The position numbers were made by a program, and so were the translations under genes. DNA of 64,000 bases from VAZQ01 sp963817015 (lineage in GTDB: Bacteria; Pseudomonadota; Alphaproteobacteria; Rhizobiales; Xanthobacteraceae), in the NCBI GenBank assembly GCA_963817015.1, contig CAWFMV010000007.1:558001-622000 (forward strand), in the 5' to 3' direction. The notes under the pieces were generated by a model. The model did no database searches, was not told where the DNA came from, and saw nothing but the letters and a program-made list of their open reading frames with translations. Of this stretch, positions 1-9,576 are shown in pieces (the first letter of the stretch is position 1; every line of letters begins with the position of its first letter).

Positions 1-606
1 GGCATTGAATTCCGCAAAGCGCGGCCGGCTGTCGACCAGCACGTTGTCGATGGTGGTGTTGGTCGCGGTGTCGATGAAGTGGGCCATGTTGGTGGTTTCC
101 GACGTGGTCACCAGGACCTTGCCGTCTGGGCTGATGCCCATGCCCTCGGGCTCCACGCCGACCGGAATCTCCGCCAGCACCGAATCCTTCTCGATGTCCA
201 CCACGGTGACGAGATTGTCCTCCTCATTGGCGATGTAGAGCAACTTGCCGGCCGGATGCAGGACGAACAGCTCAGGGTCCTGACCGGATGGCAGGCTCTT
301 CACCAGCTCCATGGTGCGCGCGTCGAAAACCTGAACGGCGTTGTCGTCGCTGGCGCAGACCAGCAGCCAGCGATGGTCCTTTGTGAGCGTGATCCCGCGC
401 GGACGCTGGCCGACCTTGACGGTCCGGACGACTTCGAGCTTGGCGCTGTCGATGATGCTGACCGTGCCATCCTTCTCGTTGGTGACGAAAACGGTATAGG
501 CGGGCGCCGGCGTTGCGACGAGCAGCGAGGCGAGCAACGCAATCATGAACCAGCTGGTGCGACGAGCCACACCAGCTGCCACGCGTGAATGCCCGGTGCT
601 GTCCAT
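1..606 (-). CDS. PQQ-associated YVTN beta-propeller protein (3' end off window)
   Basis: Secreted beta-propeller protein, probably periplasmic, of the kind found with PQQ-dependent alcohol oxidation systems; its exact role is unknown. The reading frame begins with ATG at 606, behind an AAGGA ribosome site, and has a hydrophobic segment ending in PAPA as a signal peptide. A second in-frame ATG lies at 546. Blades of the form DGTVSIID, DNAVQVFD and DNLVTVVD repeat with about 42-residue spacing. It starts 11 bp after the stop of the upstream solute-binding protein gene, so both are probably one operon. The frame stays open to base 1, so the C-terminus is missing. Family assignment is by motif recognition. 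Confidence 0.8.
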   Translation of the reverse strand, partial: MDSTGHSRVAAGVARRTSWFMIALLASLLVATPAPAYTVFVTNEKDGTVSIIDSAKLEVVRTVKVGQRPRGITLTKDHRWLLVCASDDNAVQVFDARTMELVKSLPSGQDPELFVLHPAGKLLYIANEEDNLVTVVDIEKDSVLAEIPVGVEPEGMGISPDGKVLVTTSETTNMAHFIDTATNTTIDNVLVDSRPRFAEFNA

Positions 607-616
607 GAGTGGTTCC

Positions 617-1916
617 TTAGGGCGCATAGGCTCGGCAGTTGGTTTCCGGCTTGTCGAAACCAAGCGTGTCGAGCTCAGTGAACTGATGAAGAAACCCAGC
701 TTGCGGTGACACGCTCACGGGCAGCTTTGCGGTCCCGATCAGGATCGGCTGCCGCAGCTGTCCGTCCCAGTCGCGGAACGAGAGCTTGCGCCCCTTGAAC
801 GCCGCGAGCTCGAAGCCAGGCGATTTCATGTACGCAATCAGGTCCGCGGGCGCGGTCGTCTTGCTGCGCGTTGCCGCCTCGCCGATCGCGCGCACCGCCA
901 CCCATGCATCATAGTCGAGCGACTCCATCGGGCGATTGGCGAGCCGCCGAAAGCGGTTCTGGATCTGGGTCGCGCCCCACTGCTCGAGCGCCGGATGCCA
1001 ACTGGTCGGCACCAGCCCCTGCGTTCCTGCGACCGGCCGCGGGTCAAAGGTGCGATACGGGAAATATTCGCCGAACCGGCCGCTTTCATCGGCCACCATC
1101 ACGCACGTCATGGGCGGACGCCCGCTGGGTGAAAGCCGGGATCCGCTCCTGGATCTGCTCGTGCCCGCCGTCGGCGCGGCTGCCAACGTCGTCGCTGAAC
1201 TGGCGCTCCTCGACTATCTTCAAACCGAACCGCTTGGCGGAGCGCCGCAGCGCGTCCGCAAACGCCTTATCGTCGGGCTCGGTGCCATACACCAGGAACC
1301 AGCGCTGCCAGCGCTTCCAGCGCAGATATTGCGCCAGCCCGTCCGCCAGCATGGAGCGCGACGGCGCGGTGTGAACCACATTGGGCCGGCAATCCTGCTC
1401 GCGCAGCCGATCGTCGCTGGCGCCGGCATTCAGGATGAGCGCGTCACGCCCCTTCACCGCGTCAGCGAGCGCGAGCAGGGTTGGAGCGCTGGCATCGGCG
1501 ACGATGTAGGAGGCGCCGGCATCAAGCTGCTTCTTCGTGTCGGCAAGGAGCTCGGTGGCGTTGGCGCTCTGGACAATGGTGAGCGTGAACTCCTGACCCA
1601 GGAAGCGGCCGGTGGTGTTGTTGTCGTTGATCGCGAGGCGCGCTCCGGCGACGCCTTCGTCGGGGGGGCGGATATCCAGCGGCGAGATCGGCGGTGGCAA
1701 CTCGCGCAACTCGCGAGCCAGCACGATTGCGATCCGGCGGATCTCGCGTACAGGCGCCGCGTGGGGTTCCTCGGATTGCGATGCCAGGGTTGCCGGTGTC
1801 TGGCCCAAAGCAATTGCTGCGCCGGTCAACAGCGCGACGGCTGCGGCCGGGAAGAGATACGCCAAACCGCCGCAGAAATGCCTGCGGTCCGATTGTGTCG
1901 TGGACTTCCGTCCCAT
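617..1916 (-). CDS. ABC solute-binding protein of PQQ-alcohol dehydrogenase system (one frame break)
   Basis: Periplasmic binding protein of the branched-chain amino acid type, in the subfamily that accompanies PQQ-dependent alcohol dehydrogenases. ATG at 1916 gives a signal-like N-terminus with a hydrophobic run ending near ATLA. The frame is good to about position 1110, then continues in another frame with VADESGRFGEYFPYRTFDP, PVAGTQGLVPTSWH and the C-terminus ending CRAYAP. The break is a single-base shift in otherwise intact sequence, so I treat it as one gene with a probable sequencing indel. It is followed by the beta-propeller gene. The ligand is unknown; the family is thought to serve an export or uptake system linked to alcohol oxidation. 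Confidence 0.75.
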
Positions 1917-2051
1917 TCGTCGACTCCGGCATGACCCGTAGGTCGTGAATGACTGCGCTCCCCCGATATCTCTCCAACGCCTGGATCAGGTGTTCGATCC
2001 CGTCACCGCCGCCCGCATGGTGCGTCTTGAGCGCACGCGCGCTAGTAAACC

Positions 2052-3179
2052 TTAGTATACCACCACGCTCCGGATGCTCTTGCCCTCGTGCATCAGGTCG
2101 AAGCCGCGATTGATCTCTTTGAGCGGCATGGTGTGGGTGATCATCGGGTCGATCTGGATCTTCTTCTCCATGTACCAGTCGACGATCTTGGGCACGTCGG
2201 TGCGGCCGCGCGCGCCGCCGAAGGCGGTGCCCTTCCAGACCCGGCCGGTCACGAGCTGGAACGGCCGCGTGGCGATCTCCTGGCCTGCGCCCGCAACCCC
2301 GATGATCACGCTCATGCCCCAGCCGCGGTGGCAGGCTTCCAGCGCCTGCCGCATCACATTGACGTTGCCGGTGCAGTCGAAGGTGTAGTCGGCGCCGCCG
2401 ATCTGATCGGCGCCACTCTTGGTCATGTTAACCAGATGGGCGACGGTGTCGCCGCCGACCTCCTTCGGATTGACGAAATGGGTCATGCCGAAGCGCTCGC
2501 CCCATTCCTTCTTGTCGTTGTTGACGTCGACCCCGATGATCATGTCGGCGCCGGCGAGCCTGAGCCCCTGGATCACGTTGAGCCCGATGCCGCCAAGCCC
2601 GAACACGACCGCCTTGGCGCCGGGCTCGACCTTCGCGGTGTTGATCACCGCCCCGATGCCGGTCGTCACCCCGCAGCCGATGTAGCAGACCTTGTCGAAC
2701 GGTGCGTCCTCGCGGATCTTGGCGACCGCGATCTCGGGCAGCACGGTGAAGTTTGAGAAGGTCGAGCAGCCCATATAGTGGTGGAGCTTCTTGCCGCCGA
2801 GCGAGAAGCGCGAGGTGCCGTCGGGCATCACGCCCTGGCCCTGGGTCGCGCGGATGGCGGTGCAGAGATTGGTTTTACGCGACAGACAGGACGGGCATTG
2901 CCGGCATTCCGGTGTGTAGAGCGGAATGACGTGGTCGCCTTTCTTCACCGAGGTGACGCCCGGCCCGACCTCGACCACGACGCCGGCGCCCTCGTGCCCG
3001 AGGATCGCGGGGAACAACCCTTCGGGATCGGCACCCGAGAGCGTGAACTCGTCGGTGTGGCAGATGCCGGTCGCCTTGATCTCGACCATCACTTCGCCAG
3101 CTTTTGGCCCGTCAAGGTCGACCTCCATGATCTCCAGAGGCTTGGCCTTTTCTACTGCGACCGCGGCGCGGGTCTTCAT
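2052..3179 (-). CDS. frmA: S-(hydroxymethyl)glutathione dehydrogenase (class III alcohol dehydrogenase)
   Basis: Oxidises S-hydroxymethylglutathione to S-formylglutathione with NAD, the central step of glutathione-dependent formaldehyde removal in the cytoplasm. The 375-residue protein has the full class III pattern: catalytic zinc ligands Cys40 and His62-Glu63 in LGHEGAG, structural zinc cysteines 92, 95, 98 and 106, and the NAD loop VFGLGGIGLN. ATG at 3179 is chosen because GAGGAG lies 5 bases upstream and the family begins MKTRAAV; a longer frame to 3224 exists but lacks support. It diverges from gfa, the enzyme forming its substrate, and lies near PQQ-associated genes, which fits methanol or other C1 oxidation. 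Confidence 0.97.
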   Translation of the reverse strand: MKTRAAVAVEKAKPLEIMEVDLDGPKAGEVMVEIKATGICHTDEFTLSGADPEGLFPAILGHEGAGVVVEVGPGVTSVKKGDHVIPLYTPECRQCPSCLSRKTNLCTAIRATQGQGVMPDGTSRFSLGGKKLHHYMGCSTFSNFTVLPEIAVAKIREDAPFDKVCYIGCGVTTGIGAVINTAKVEPGAKAVVFGLGGIGLNVIQGLRLAGADMIIGVDVNNDKKEWGERFGMTHFVNPKEVGGDTVAHLVNMTKSGADQIGGADYTFDCTGNVNVMRQALEACHRGWGMSVIIGVAGAGQEIATRPFQLVTGRVWKGTAFGGARGRTDVPKIVDWYMEKKIQIDPMITHTMPLKEINRGFDLMHEGKSIRSVVVY

Positions 3180-3604
3180 CGCTTGCTCCTCGTCGTAAAT
3201 TCTATCGGCAAAGCCGATATGCAAGTCATGATGTGTAACTCATGTGTGCAAGTTCTTGGCATGCGCAAGTCGTAGCATGCGCAAGTCTTAGCGCGTCGCA
3301 CAGGTGTCGCAAGGGCGGTAAACACCGCGCCGATCGCCCACCGTGGTCACTCACCGATCGCATGGGCAGCGTTCCCCTAGCGATTTCAATCTGCGTTTTG
3401 GAGTTTCTTTTTTGGAGAAATATCTCTAGTATGGATTGCAAGCTCTAAGCAAAAATTTTGACGGAATAGGGCCTTCTCGACGGAGCAATAGCCGGTCGGA
3501 AGGCGGCATTCGAGAATCGAAAAGTCTGCGGTGCTGGCTGCCTCACGAGAAAGTGACTCGTTGGGCCGCGACAGGCACCGAGTACCATCGATGGAGGAGA
3601 TGCC
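3180..3604. promoter_or_regulatory. Divergent intergenic region frmA/gfa with tandem 16-bp units
   Basis: About 425 bp separate the two divergent formaldehyde genes, so both promoters must lie here. No convincing ORF is seen. Two near-identical 16-bp units (gcatgcgcaagtcgta-like) occupy 3259-3274 and 3275-3290, with a weaker third at 3243-3258. The part from 3390 to 3450 is distinctly AT-richer. gfa is preceded by GGAGGAG at 3594-3600. I could not assign -35/-10 boxes with confidence. Confidence 0.45.
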
Positions 3605-4180
3605 ATGGCGACGTTTTCAATTCATCCGGCAGTGGACAACGGCATGAAGCCCGCTTCGCCGGGCTTCGCAGGTGGAACGCTTCAATGCAAGTGCGCGAGC
3701 AATCCTGTCGTTGTGAGCATTGGCGGCCAGTGCGCCTATAATCACGTGTGCGGATGTACCAAGTGCTGGAAGCCTGCAGGAGCAATGTTCTCGCAGGTGG
3801 CTGTCGTGCCGCGCGACAAGGTCAGCGTGACCCAGAATGCCGCGAAGCTGAAGGTCGTGGATCCCAATGCCGCCATTCAGCGGCACGCCTGCACGGAATG
3901 CGGCGTGCATATGTATGGCCGGATCGAGAACACCAAGCATCCCTTCTATGGGTTCGATTTCATTCACACTGAGCTGTCGAAGCAGGACGGTTGGGCGCCG
4001 CCTGAGTTTGCTGCCTTCGTCTCGTCGATCATCGAGTCCGGAACGCCGCCCGGCATGATGTCCGAGGTCCGAGGTCGATTGCGAGAGTTGCATCTGGAGC
4101 CCTACGACTGTCTGTCGCCGGCTCTGATGGATGCGATCGCGACCCACGTGGCCAAAGCGTCAGGGGTGCTGAAGAGCTGA
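3605..4180 (+). CDS. gfa: S-(hydroxymethyl)glutathione synthase (glutathione-dependent formaldehyde-activating enzyme)
   Basis: Zinc protein that speeds condensation of formaldehyde with glutathione, feeding the dehydrogenase encoded divergently at 2052-3179. The 191-residue product has the Gfa pattern: Cys28 and Cys30 in LQCKCAS, Cys49, Cys51 and Cys54 in HVCGCTKCW, and a later HACTECGVHMYG. Length matches the family. ATG follows a strong GGAGGAG site. The next gene starts 6 bp after the stop, so co-transcription with the pentapeptide-repeat gene is likely. Confidence 0.95.
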   Translation: MATFSIHPAVDNGMKPASPGFAGGTLQCKCASNPVVVSIGGQCAYNHVCGCTKCWKPAGAMFSQVAVVPRDKVSVTQNAAKLKVVDPNAAIQRHACTECGVHMYGRIENTKHPFYGFDFIHTELSKQDGWAPPEFAAFVSSIIESGTPPGMMSEVRGRLRELHLEPYDCLSPALMDAIATHVAKASGVLKS

Positions 4181-4186
4181 TAGGGC

Positions 4187-5020
4187 ATGCTACGCCGATC
4201 GGATGCTCTCGGTGCTGTGCGAGCGTGCACGCTTGTGTGCGCGCTCATGGTCACGCCCATGCTCACGCCGAGGGCTACTTGGGCGCAAGACATGATGCGT
4301 CATGTCGACCTGTCGTCGCCGGACATGACGATGGCAGAGATGACCCGCGACCAGGTGGTCGCAGCCATTGCCGCGGCGAGCGCGTCCGCGCCCGCGGATT
4401 TGTCCGGCAAGCGCCTCAACGGCCTCGACCTGTCCGGTCTCGACCTTTCGGGTGTCGATCTGCGGGCGGCACGGCTTAACCGCACGAAGCTCACGGGTAC
4501 GAAACTCGAGCGCGCGCTGCTCAGCCAGGCTTGGCTGCTCGAGGCGGATCTCTCGGGCGCGAGCCTTAAGGATGCTATTCTGCTGGGCGCACAGCTACAG
4601 CGCGCTAAGCTCGACGGCGCCGACCTGTCCGGCGCGCGCGTCGCTGCTGATTTTTCCGGCGCAAGTCTTGTCGGCGCATCGGTCGCCAATGGCAATCTTG
4701 GGGTCGACATCAAGAACCAGTCGATGGGGCTGATGCGCTCGGTCTTTCGCTCCGCCAACCTCAAAGGCGTGAACGCGCGCGGTGCGGACCTTTCGCGCGC
4801 CGACCTCGAGTTTGCCTCGCTGGTCGAGGCCGATCTCACCGGTGCATTGCTGACAGGCGCGCTGCTCGGTGGCGCCGACTTGACCGGCGCCATTGTGACG
4901 GGAGCTGATTTCGACAATGCCGATCTTGCCTCCACGCGGCTGATCCGGCCGATCGGGCTCGATGCCGCACGGAATCTCGACAAGGCGAAGAATCTGGAGC
5001 GGGCGCAGCGCGACAAGTGA
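4187..5020 (+). CDS. Secreted pentapeptide-repeat protein
   Basis: A 277-residue protein with an N-terminal hydrophobic segment ending in TWAQ, consistent with export to the periplasm. Residues about 65-260 are built from five-residue A(D/N)LxX repeats such as LSGLD, LSGVD, LRAAR and LTGAL, which fold as a quadrilateral beta helix. A short break around VDIKNQSMGLMRS interrupts the repeats. It follows gfa by 6 bp and is probably in the same transcript. Such genes are often seen beside Gfa in Rhizobiales C1 clusters, but no biochemical role is established. ATG at 4187 is the first start after gfa. Confidence 0.85.
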   Translation: MLRRSDALGAVRACTLVCALMVTPMLTPRATWAQDMMRHVDLSSPDMTMAEMTRDQVVAAIAAASASAPADLSGKRLNGLDLSGLDLSGVDLRAARLNRTKLTGTKLERALLSQAWLLEADLSGASLKDAILLGAQLQRAKLDGADLSGARVAADFSGASLVGASVANGNLGVDIKNQSMGLMRSVFRSANLKGVNARGADLSRADLEFASLVEADLTGALLTGALLGGADLTGAIVTGADFDNADLASTRLIRPIGLDAARNLDKAKNLERAQRDK

Positions 5021-5184
5021 GCGCATGGTCGCTCGTCGCTTTGAATCGACGCCTGATAGGGCGCTCACATTAGATGTCGGCTGAAATGTCGGCCGAAACG
5101 TTTGCGGTGGCGGACGCAATCGGGCAATGTTCCGCGTGGGCGAGGAGCCCGATCGCCGCAAGCAACAGCGCTGCAAGCATCAGC

Positions 5185-6555
5185 ATGCCGTTCTTCAGTC
5201 GCCGTTCATTTCTTGCCGCTTCTGCTGCCATGTCGGCCGCGCCCGCGCTGGCGCAGCCACCCGGACCCAACCCGCAGCCGGCACCGAGGCAGAAAAGCAC
5301 GCCGCGCCCGGATGGTGTCGACGTTGTCATTGTTGGCGCCGGTGCCGCCGGCATTGCGGCGGCGCGTCGCCTGATCGCAGCCGGCCGCCGCGTCGCGATT
5401 GTGGAGGCCGCGCCCGAGATGGGTGGGCGCTGCGTTACCGACAGCAAGATTTTCGGCGTGCCTTATGATCGCGGCGCTCATTGGATCCATATGCCGGACA
5501 TCAATCCGGTGGCCAAGCTTGCGACGCAGAGCGGTCTCGACATCTATCCGGCACCGCCCGGCCAGCGCATCCGCGTCGGCCGGCGTTTCGCGCGCGAAAG
5601 CGAGATGGAAGATTTTCTGGCGACGCAGGTCCGCGCCACCACCGCGATCGCAGATGCTGCGCGCAAGGGCGATGTGGCGTGCTCGCAGGCGCTGCCGAAG
5701 GACCTTGGCGAGTGGCGCTCGACGATTGAGTTCTTCCTCGGCCCGTTCGGCTGCGGCAAGGATTTGTCGGAGATCTCGGCGCTCGACTTCTCCCGCTCTT
5801 CCGAAAGAGACGTCGATGCTTTCTGCCGCCAGGGCTTCGGCACACTGCTGACCAAGCTCGCGGCCGGGCTGCCGGTGCAGCTCAATGCGCCCGTGACTGC
5901 GATCGAATGGGGCCGGCGGACGGCAGTCGAAGTGGTGACGGCACGCGGCCGCCTGACCGCCCCGGCCGCCATCGTGACGGCTTCGACCAATGTGCTCGCC
6001 GCCCGCAAGATCAAGTTCGAACCGGAGCTGCCCAGGCGCCAGCTCGATGCCTTACTCAAGCTCAAGCTCGGCAGCTACGACCATGTGACGCTGGAGCTGC
6101 CGGGCAATCCGCTCGGGTTGCGCACCGACGAGCTCGTTCTTGAGAAATCGAACGGTCCGCGCACGGCGTCGATCTTTGCCAATGCATCGGGTTCGACGCT
6201 GTGCATGATCGACATTGGCGGCAGCTTCGGCCGCGATCTCGCCGCCAAGGGCGAGAAGGAGATGGTGGCGTTCGCGCTCGACTGGCTGACCAGCCTTTTC
6301 GGTTCTGACATGAAGACTCACGTGCAGCGCCGGCATGCCACGCGCTGGAACGAGGAGCCTTGGGTGCTCGGCGCCTTCTCGGCCGCGTTGCCGGGCGGCC
6401 AATCCGCGCGCCGCGTCCTGATGGAGCCGCTCAACCGCATGTATTTCGCGGGCGAGGCCGTGCACGAGACGCTGTGGGGCACGGTCGGCGGTGCCTGGGA
6501 ATCGGGCGAGCGCGCGGCTGATGCGGTGGCGAAGCTGTTCGGCGGGCGGCGATGA
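5185..6555 (+). CDS. Tat-exported FAD-dependent amine oxidase family protein
   Basis: Flavoprotein of the monoamine oxidase superfamily; the substrate is unknown. ATG at 5185 is preferred over 5074 because it places a twin-arginine signal (SRRSFLAASAAM) directly at the N-terminus, ending APALAQ; the earlier start would put about 37 extra residues before it. A Rossmann FAD motif VVIVGAGAAG follows, then MGGRC, and a C-terminal FAD motif (MYFAGEAVHETLWGTVGGAWESG). Export through Tat implies cofactor loading in the cytoplasm and work in the periplasm. Its stop overlaps the ATG of the next short frame by ATGA. Confidence 0.85.
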   Translation: MPFFSRRSFLAASAAMSAAPALAQPPGPNPQPAPRQKSTPRPDGVDVVIVGAGAAGIAAARRLIAAGRRVAIVEAAPEMGGRCVTDSKIFGVPYDRGAHWIHMPDINPVAKLATQSGLDIYPAPPGQRIRVGRRFARESEMEDFLATQVRATTAIADAARKGDVACSQALPKDLGEWRSTIEFFLGPFGCGKDLSEISALDFSRSSERDVDAFCRQGFGTLLTKLAAGLPVQLNAPVTAIEWGRRTAVEVVTARGRLTAPAAIVTASTNVLAARKIKFEPELPRRQLDALLKLKLGSYDHVTLELPGNPLGLRTDELVLEKSNGPRTASIFANASGSTLCMIDIGGSFGRDLAAKGEKEMVAFALDWLTSLFGSDMKTHVQRRHATRWNEEPWVLGAFSAALPGGQSARRVLMEPLNRMYFAGEAVHETLWGTVGGAWESGERAADAVAKLFGGRR

Positions 6556-6640
6556 GCATGCGGCCGAAGGCGCTGATCGCCTGGTCGAGCGGCAAGGACA
6601 GCGCCTGGGCGGTGCATGAGACGCGCCGCGCCGGCGACTG
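6552..6640 (+). pseudogene. 5' remnant of PP-loop ATPase (Dph6/MJ0570-like) gene
   Basis: An ATG overlapping the stop of the oxidase gene opens a frame reading MSMRPKALIAWSSGKDSAW, which carries the SGGxDS-type PP-loop of adenine nucleotide alpha hydrolases related to Dph6. Homology is visible for only about 30 residues, to around GDCE; beyond about 6640 the sequence is the 3' end of pheT on the other strand and the frame runs on as antisense noise to 6806. The rest of a roughly 220-residue enzyme is absent. Either a deletion has joined this gene to pheT or the assembly is collapsed here. Confidence 0.6.
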
Positions 6641-6646
6641 CGAAGG

Positions 6647-9067
6647 CTACGTCCGCAGCACGCCGCCGGTGCGCTTGCTCACCTCGGCGACGATCTTCTT
6701 GGCGAGCGCCTCGATCTCGTCGTCCGTCATGGTCTTCTCGCGCGGCTGGATCGTCACCGCGATCGCGATCGACTTCTTGCCGGGCTCGATGCCGGTGCCT
6801 TCATAGACGTCGAACAGCGTCACGCCGGTGATCAGCTTGCGGTCGACATTCTGCGCCGCTCGCACGAGATCGCCGGCCTTCACGTCGCGATCGACCACGA
6901 ACGCGAAGTCGCGCTCGACCGGCTGGAACGGCGAAAGCTCGAGCACAGGCTTGGCGCGCGTGGCCTTGGCCTTCGGCTCGGGAATGCGCTCGAGGATCAC
7001 CTCGAAGGCGACCAGCGGCCCTTCGGCATCGAGCGCTTCGAGCGTGCGCGGATGCAGCTCGCCGAAATGGCCGAGCACGTTCTGCGGCCCGATCTGGATC
7101 GTGCCCGAGCGGCCCGGGATGGAACCACGCCGGCGCGCCCGGCACGACCTGCAGCGCCTGCATCGGCGCGCCCGCGGCGGCGAGCGCCGCGTAGGCATCG
7201 CCCTTGGCGTCGAAGCAGTCGACCTCGGCGGCCTTGGATGACCAATGCCGGCCCGCAGCCCGAAGCCTTGGCGAACGCGCGGCGCACGCCGGTCGCGGCG
7301 GTGAGCTGCTCCTCCGGCTTGTCGCCTTTGAAGATCTGGCCCACTTCGAACAGCGCTGCGTCCGCGAAGCCGCGGTCGGCGTTCTTCTGCGCGGCTGCCA
7401 CGAGTCCCGGAATGAGGCTCGGCCGCATGTCGGACAGGTCGGCCGCGATCGGGTTGGCGAGCGCGAGCTCAGCTTTGCCGCCGCCGAACAATTCGGCCTG
7501 CGGCTTCGAGACGAACGACCAGGTCACCGCCTCGACGATGCCGCGCGTCGCGAGCGCACGCTTGGCCTTGCGGGTGCGCAGCTGCATCGGCGTGAGGATC
7601 GGCTTGCGCGCCTTGTCGCCGCGCTCGAACGGCGTCGACGGCACCCGATCGACGCCGACGATGCGGACGATCTCCTCGACGATGTCGGCCTTGCCGTGCA
7701 CGTCCGGGCGCCACGACGGCACCGCGATCTTGACGGCCTTGTCTTGCCCGGCGATCAAGAAGCCGAGCCCATTGAGCACGCGGCGCATTTCCGGGAACGG
7801 AATCTCGATGCCGGCCAGCCGCTTGATCTCGGAGAGCGGGAAATCGATCAGCAACTCCGGAACCTGCGGGTCACCCGCAACCGTGATCTCCGACGCGGTG
7901 CCGCCGCACAGATCGAGCACGAGCTTGGTCGCAAGCTCGAGCCCCGGTACGAGGAAGGCCGGATCGACGCCGCGCTCGAAACGATAGCGCGCGTCCGAGT
8001 TGATGCCGAGCTTGCGGCCGGTCTGCGCGATGTTGAGCGGTTCCCACAGCGCCGACTCGATCAGCACGTCGGTGGTCGCCTCCGAGCAGCCGGTTGCCTC
8101 GCCGCCCATGATGCCGGCGAGCGATTCCGGTCCGGCCTCGTCGGCGATCATGCACATGGTCTCGTCGAGCGTGTAGGTCTTGCCGTCGAGCGCAGTGAGC
8201 GTCTCGCCGGCGCGCGCGCGGCGCACGATGAGATTGCCGCGCACCTTGGCGGCGTCGAACACATGCAGCGGCCGGCCGCGGTCGTAGGTGATGAGGTTCG
8301 TGATGTCGACCAGCGCATTGATCGGGCGCAGCCCGATCGCGGTCAGGCGCCGTTGCAGCCAGTCGGGCGACGGGCCGTTCTTGACGCCGCGCACGAGACG
8401 CAGCGCGAAGCCCGGGCAGAGCGAGGGCGTCGTCGCCGAAGTCGAGCGTCACCTTGCGCGGGCAGGCGCCACTGCCCGGCACCGGCTTGATCGCCTTGTC
8501 GATGAACTTGCCCATGTCGGCGGCGGCGAGATCGCGCGCGATGCCGTGCACGCTGGTGCAGTCGGGGCGGTTGGGCGTGAGCTTGATCTCGATCACCGGG
8601 TCGTCGAGCTTGGCCCATTGCGCGTAGCTCTGCCCGACCGGCGCATCGTCCGGCAGATCGATGATGCCCTCGTGGTCGTCGGAGAGCTTGAGCTCGAATT
8701 CGGAGACCAGCATGCCGCGGCTCTCGACGCCGCGGATCTTGCCGATCGCGAGCGTGATGTCCTTGCCCGGAATGTAGGCGCCGGGCGGCACGAACACGCC
8801 CTTCATGCCGGTGCGCGCATTGGGCGCGCCGCACACGACCTGCACCGGGTCGCCCGCGCCGGTGTCGACCATGCAGACGCGCAGCCGGTCGGCGTTCGGA
8901 TGCTGCTCGGCCGAGATCACGCGCGCGATCGTGAACGGCGCGAGCAGCTTGGCCTTGTCGTCGACGCTCTCGACCTCGAGCCCGATCATGGTGAGCTTGT
9001 CGGCGAGCGCGGCGACGGATGCGTCGGTGTCGAGATGCTCTTTGAGCCAGGAGAGGGTGAATTTCAT
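6647..9067 (-). CDS. pheT: Phenylalanine-tRNA ligase beta subunit (three frame breaks)
   Basis: Beta chain of the alpha2-beta2 phenylalanyl-tRNA synthetase, which edits and supports charging of tRNA-Phe. ATG at 9067 starts MKFTLSWLKEHLDTD; a tRNA-binding (EMAP-like) domain covers residues about 40-150, then B3/B4 editing, B5 and a C-terminal FDX-ACB domain ending SKRTGGVLRT. Total length, about 806 codons, is normal. The frame changes near 8425, 7235 and 7115, with continuous homology on both sides, so I read these as sequencing indels in an essential gene. The start overlaps the stop of the DUF559 gene lying between pheS and pheT. Confidence 0.9.
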
Positions 9068-9567
9068 GGGTGATCCCTCTGACTGTCCGTTGCGTTGCCA
9101 ATCGGCGCAGCCGTTGTTTGAGGGTTCCCTCCCCCCATAGCCCGTCGCAGACGGGCGTGAGCGCCCTTATGTCGGGGGAGGGACAGGGAGGGGGGTGCGC
9201 CGCGAACTCGGGCAGTTACGGTTTCTCGAATGACGATCAATACGCCTTCGAGATTGGAAAGCACTTGCTCATTGGTGAATCTCAGCACGAGATATCCGCG
9301 CGACGCGAGCCAAGCATCGCGCACAGAATCATTCCGTTGTTGCGCGTCGAAGTCGTGCGTTTCTCCATCAAGCTCTACGATGACGTGCGCGGTGTGACAG
9401 ACGAAGTCGACCACGTATCGTCCCATCGGCGCCTGTCGGCGGAACGAAATTCCATCAAGATGATGCGCCTTGAGATAGCGCCAGAGCAGAATCTCCGCGC
9501 GCGTCATCGCGCGTCGCAGATGCTTCGCCCTGTGGCGATGCTGCTCGCTGACGGCGGCGTGCGGCAT
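9064..9567 (-). CDS. DUF559 endonuclease-like protein inserted between pheS and pheT
   Basis: A 167-residue protein; residues about 10-120 form a DUF559 domain, a small PD-(D/E)XK/Vsr-like nuclease fold. Visible motifs are AEILLWRYLKAH, FRRQAPMGRYVVDF, VIVELDGETHD and a C-terminal RGYLVLRFTNEQVL. Activity is not demonstrated for the family. The last 45 residues or so are translated from a palindromic repeat (PPSLSLPRHKG) and run into pheT with an ATGA overlap, so pheT may be translationally coupled to this gene. The gene lies on the same strand as the synthetase genes and is flanked by inverted copies of one repeat (9116-9195, 9577-9624), which suggests it was inserted. Confidence 0.85.
   Translation of the reverse strand: MPHAAVSEQHRHRAKHLRRAMTRAEILLWRYLKAHHLDGISFRRQAPMGRYVVDFVCHTAHVIVELDGETHDFDAQQRNDSVRDAWLASRGYLVLRFTNEQVLSNLEGVLIVIRETVTARVRGAPPSLSLPRHKGAHARLRRAMGGGNPQTTAAPIGNATDSQRDHP
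9116..9195. repeat. Palindromic repeat, family A, copy 1
   Basis: Reads tgtttgagggttccctcccc, then a 35-base expanded loop holding its own hairpin (agcccgtc/acgggcg), then gggggagggacagggaggg. Outer arms match the reverse complement of the copy at 9577-9624. It lies inside the 3' part of the DUF559 coding frame, just upstream of pheT. Confidence 0.8.
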
Positions 9568-9576
9568 GCGCGGTCA

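Noticed and set aside
4300..5016. Long antisense open frame (about 238 codons) across the pentapeptide-repeat gene
   Set aside because: Serine/arginine-rich product typical of GC-rich antisense; the sense strand has a signal peptide and perfect pentapeptide periodicity.
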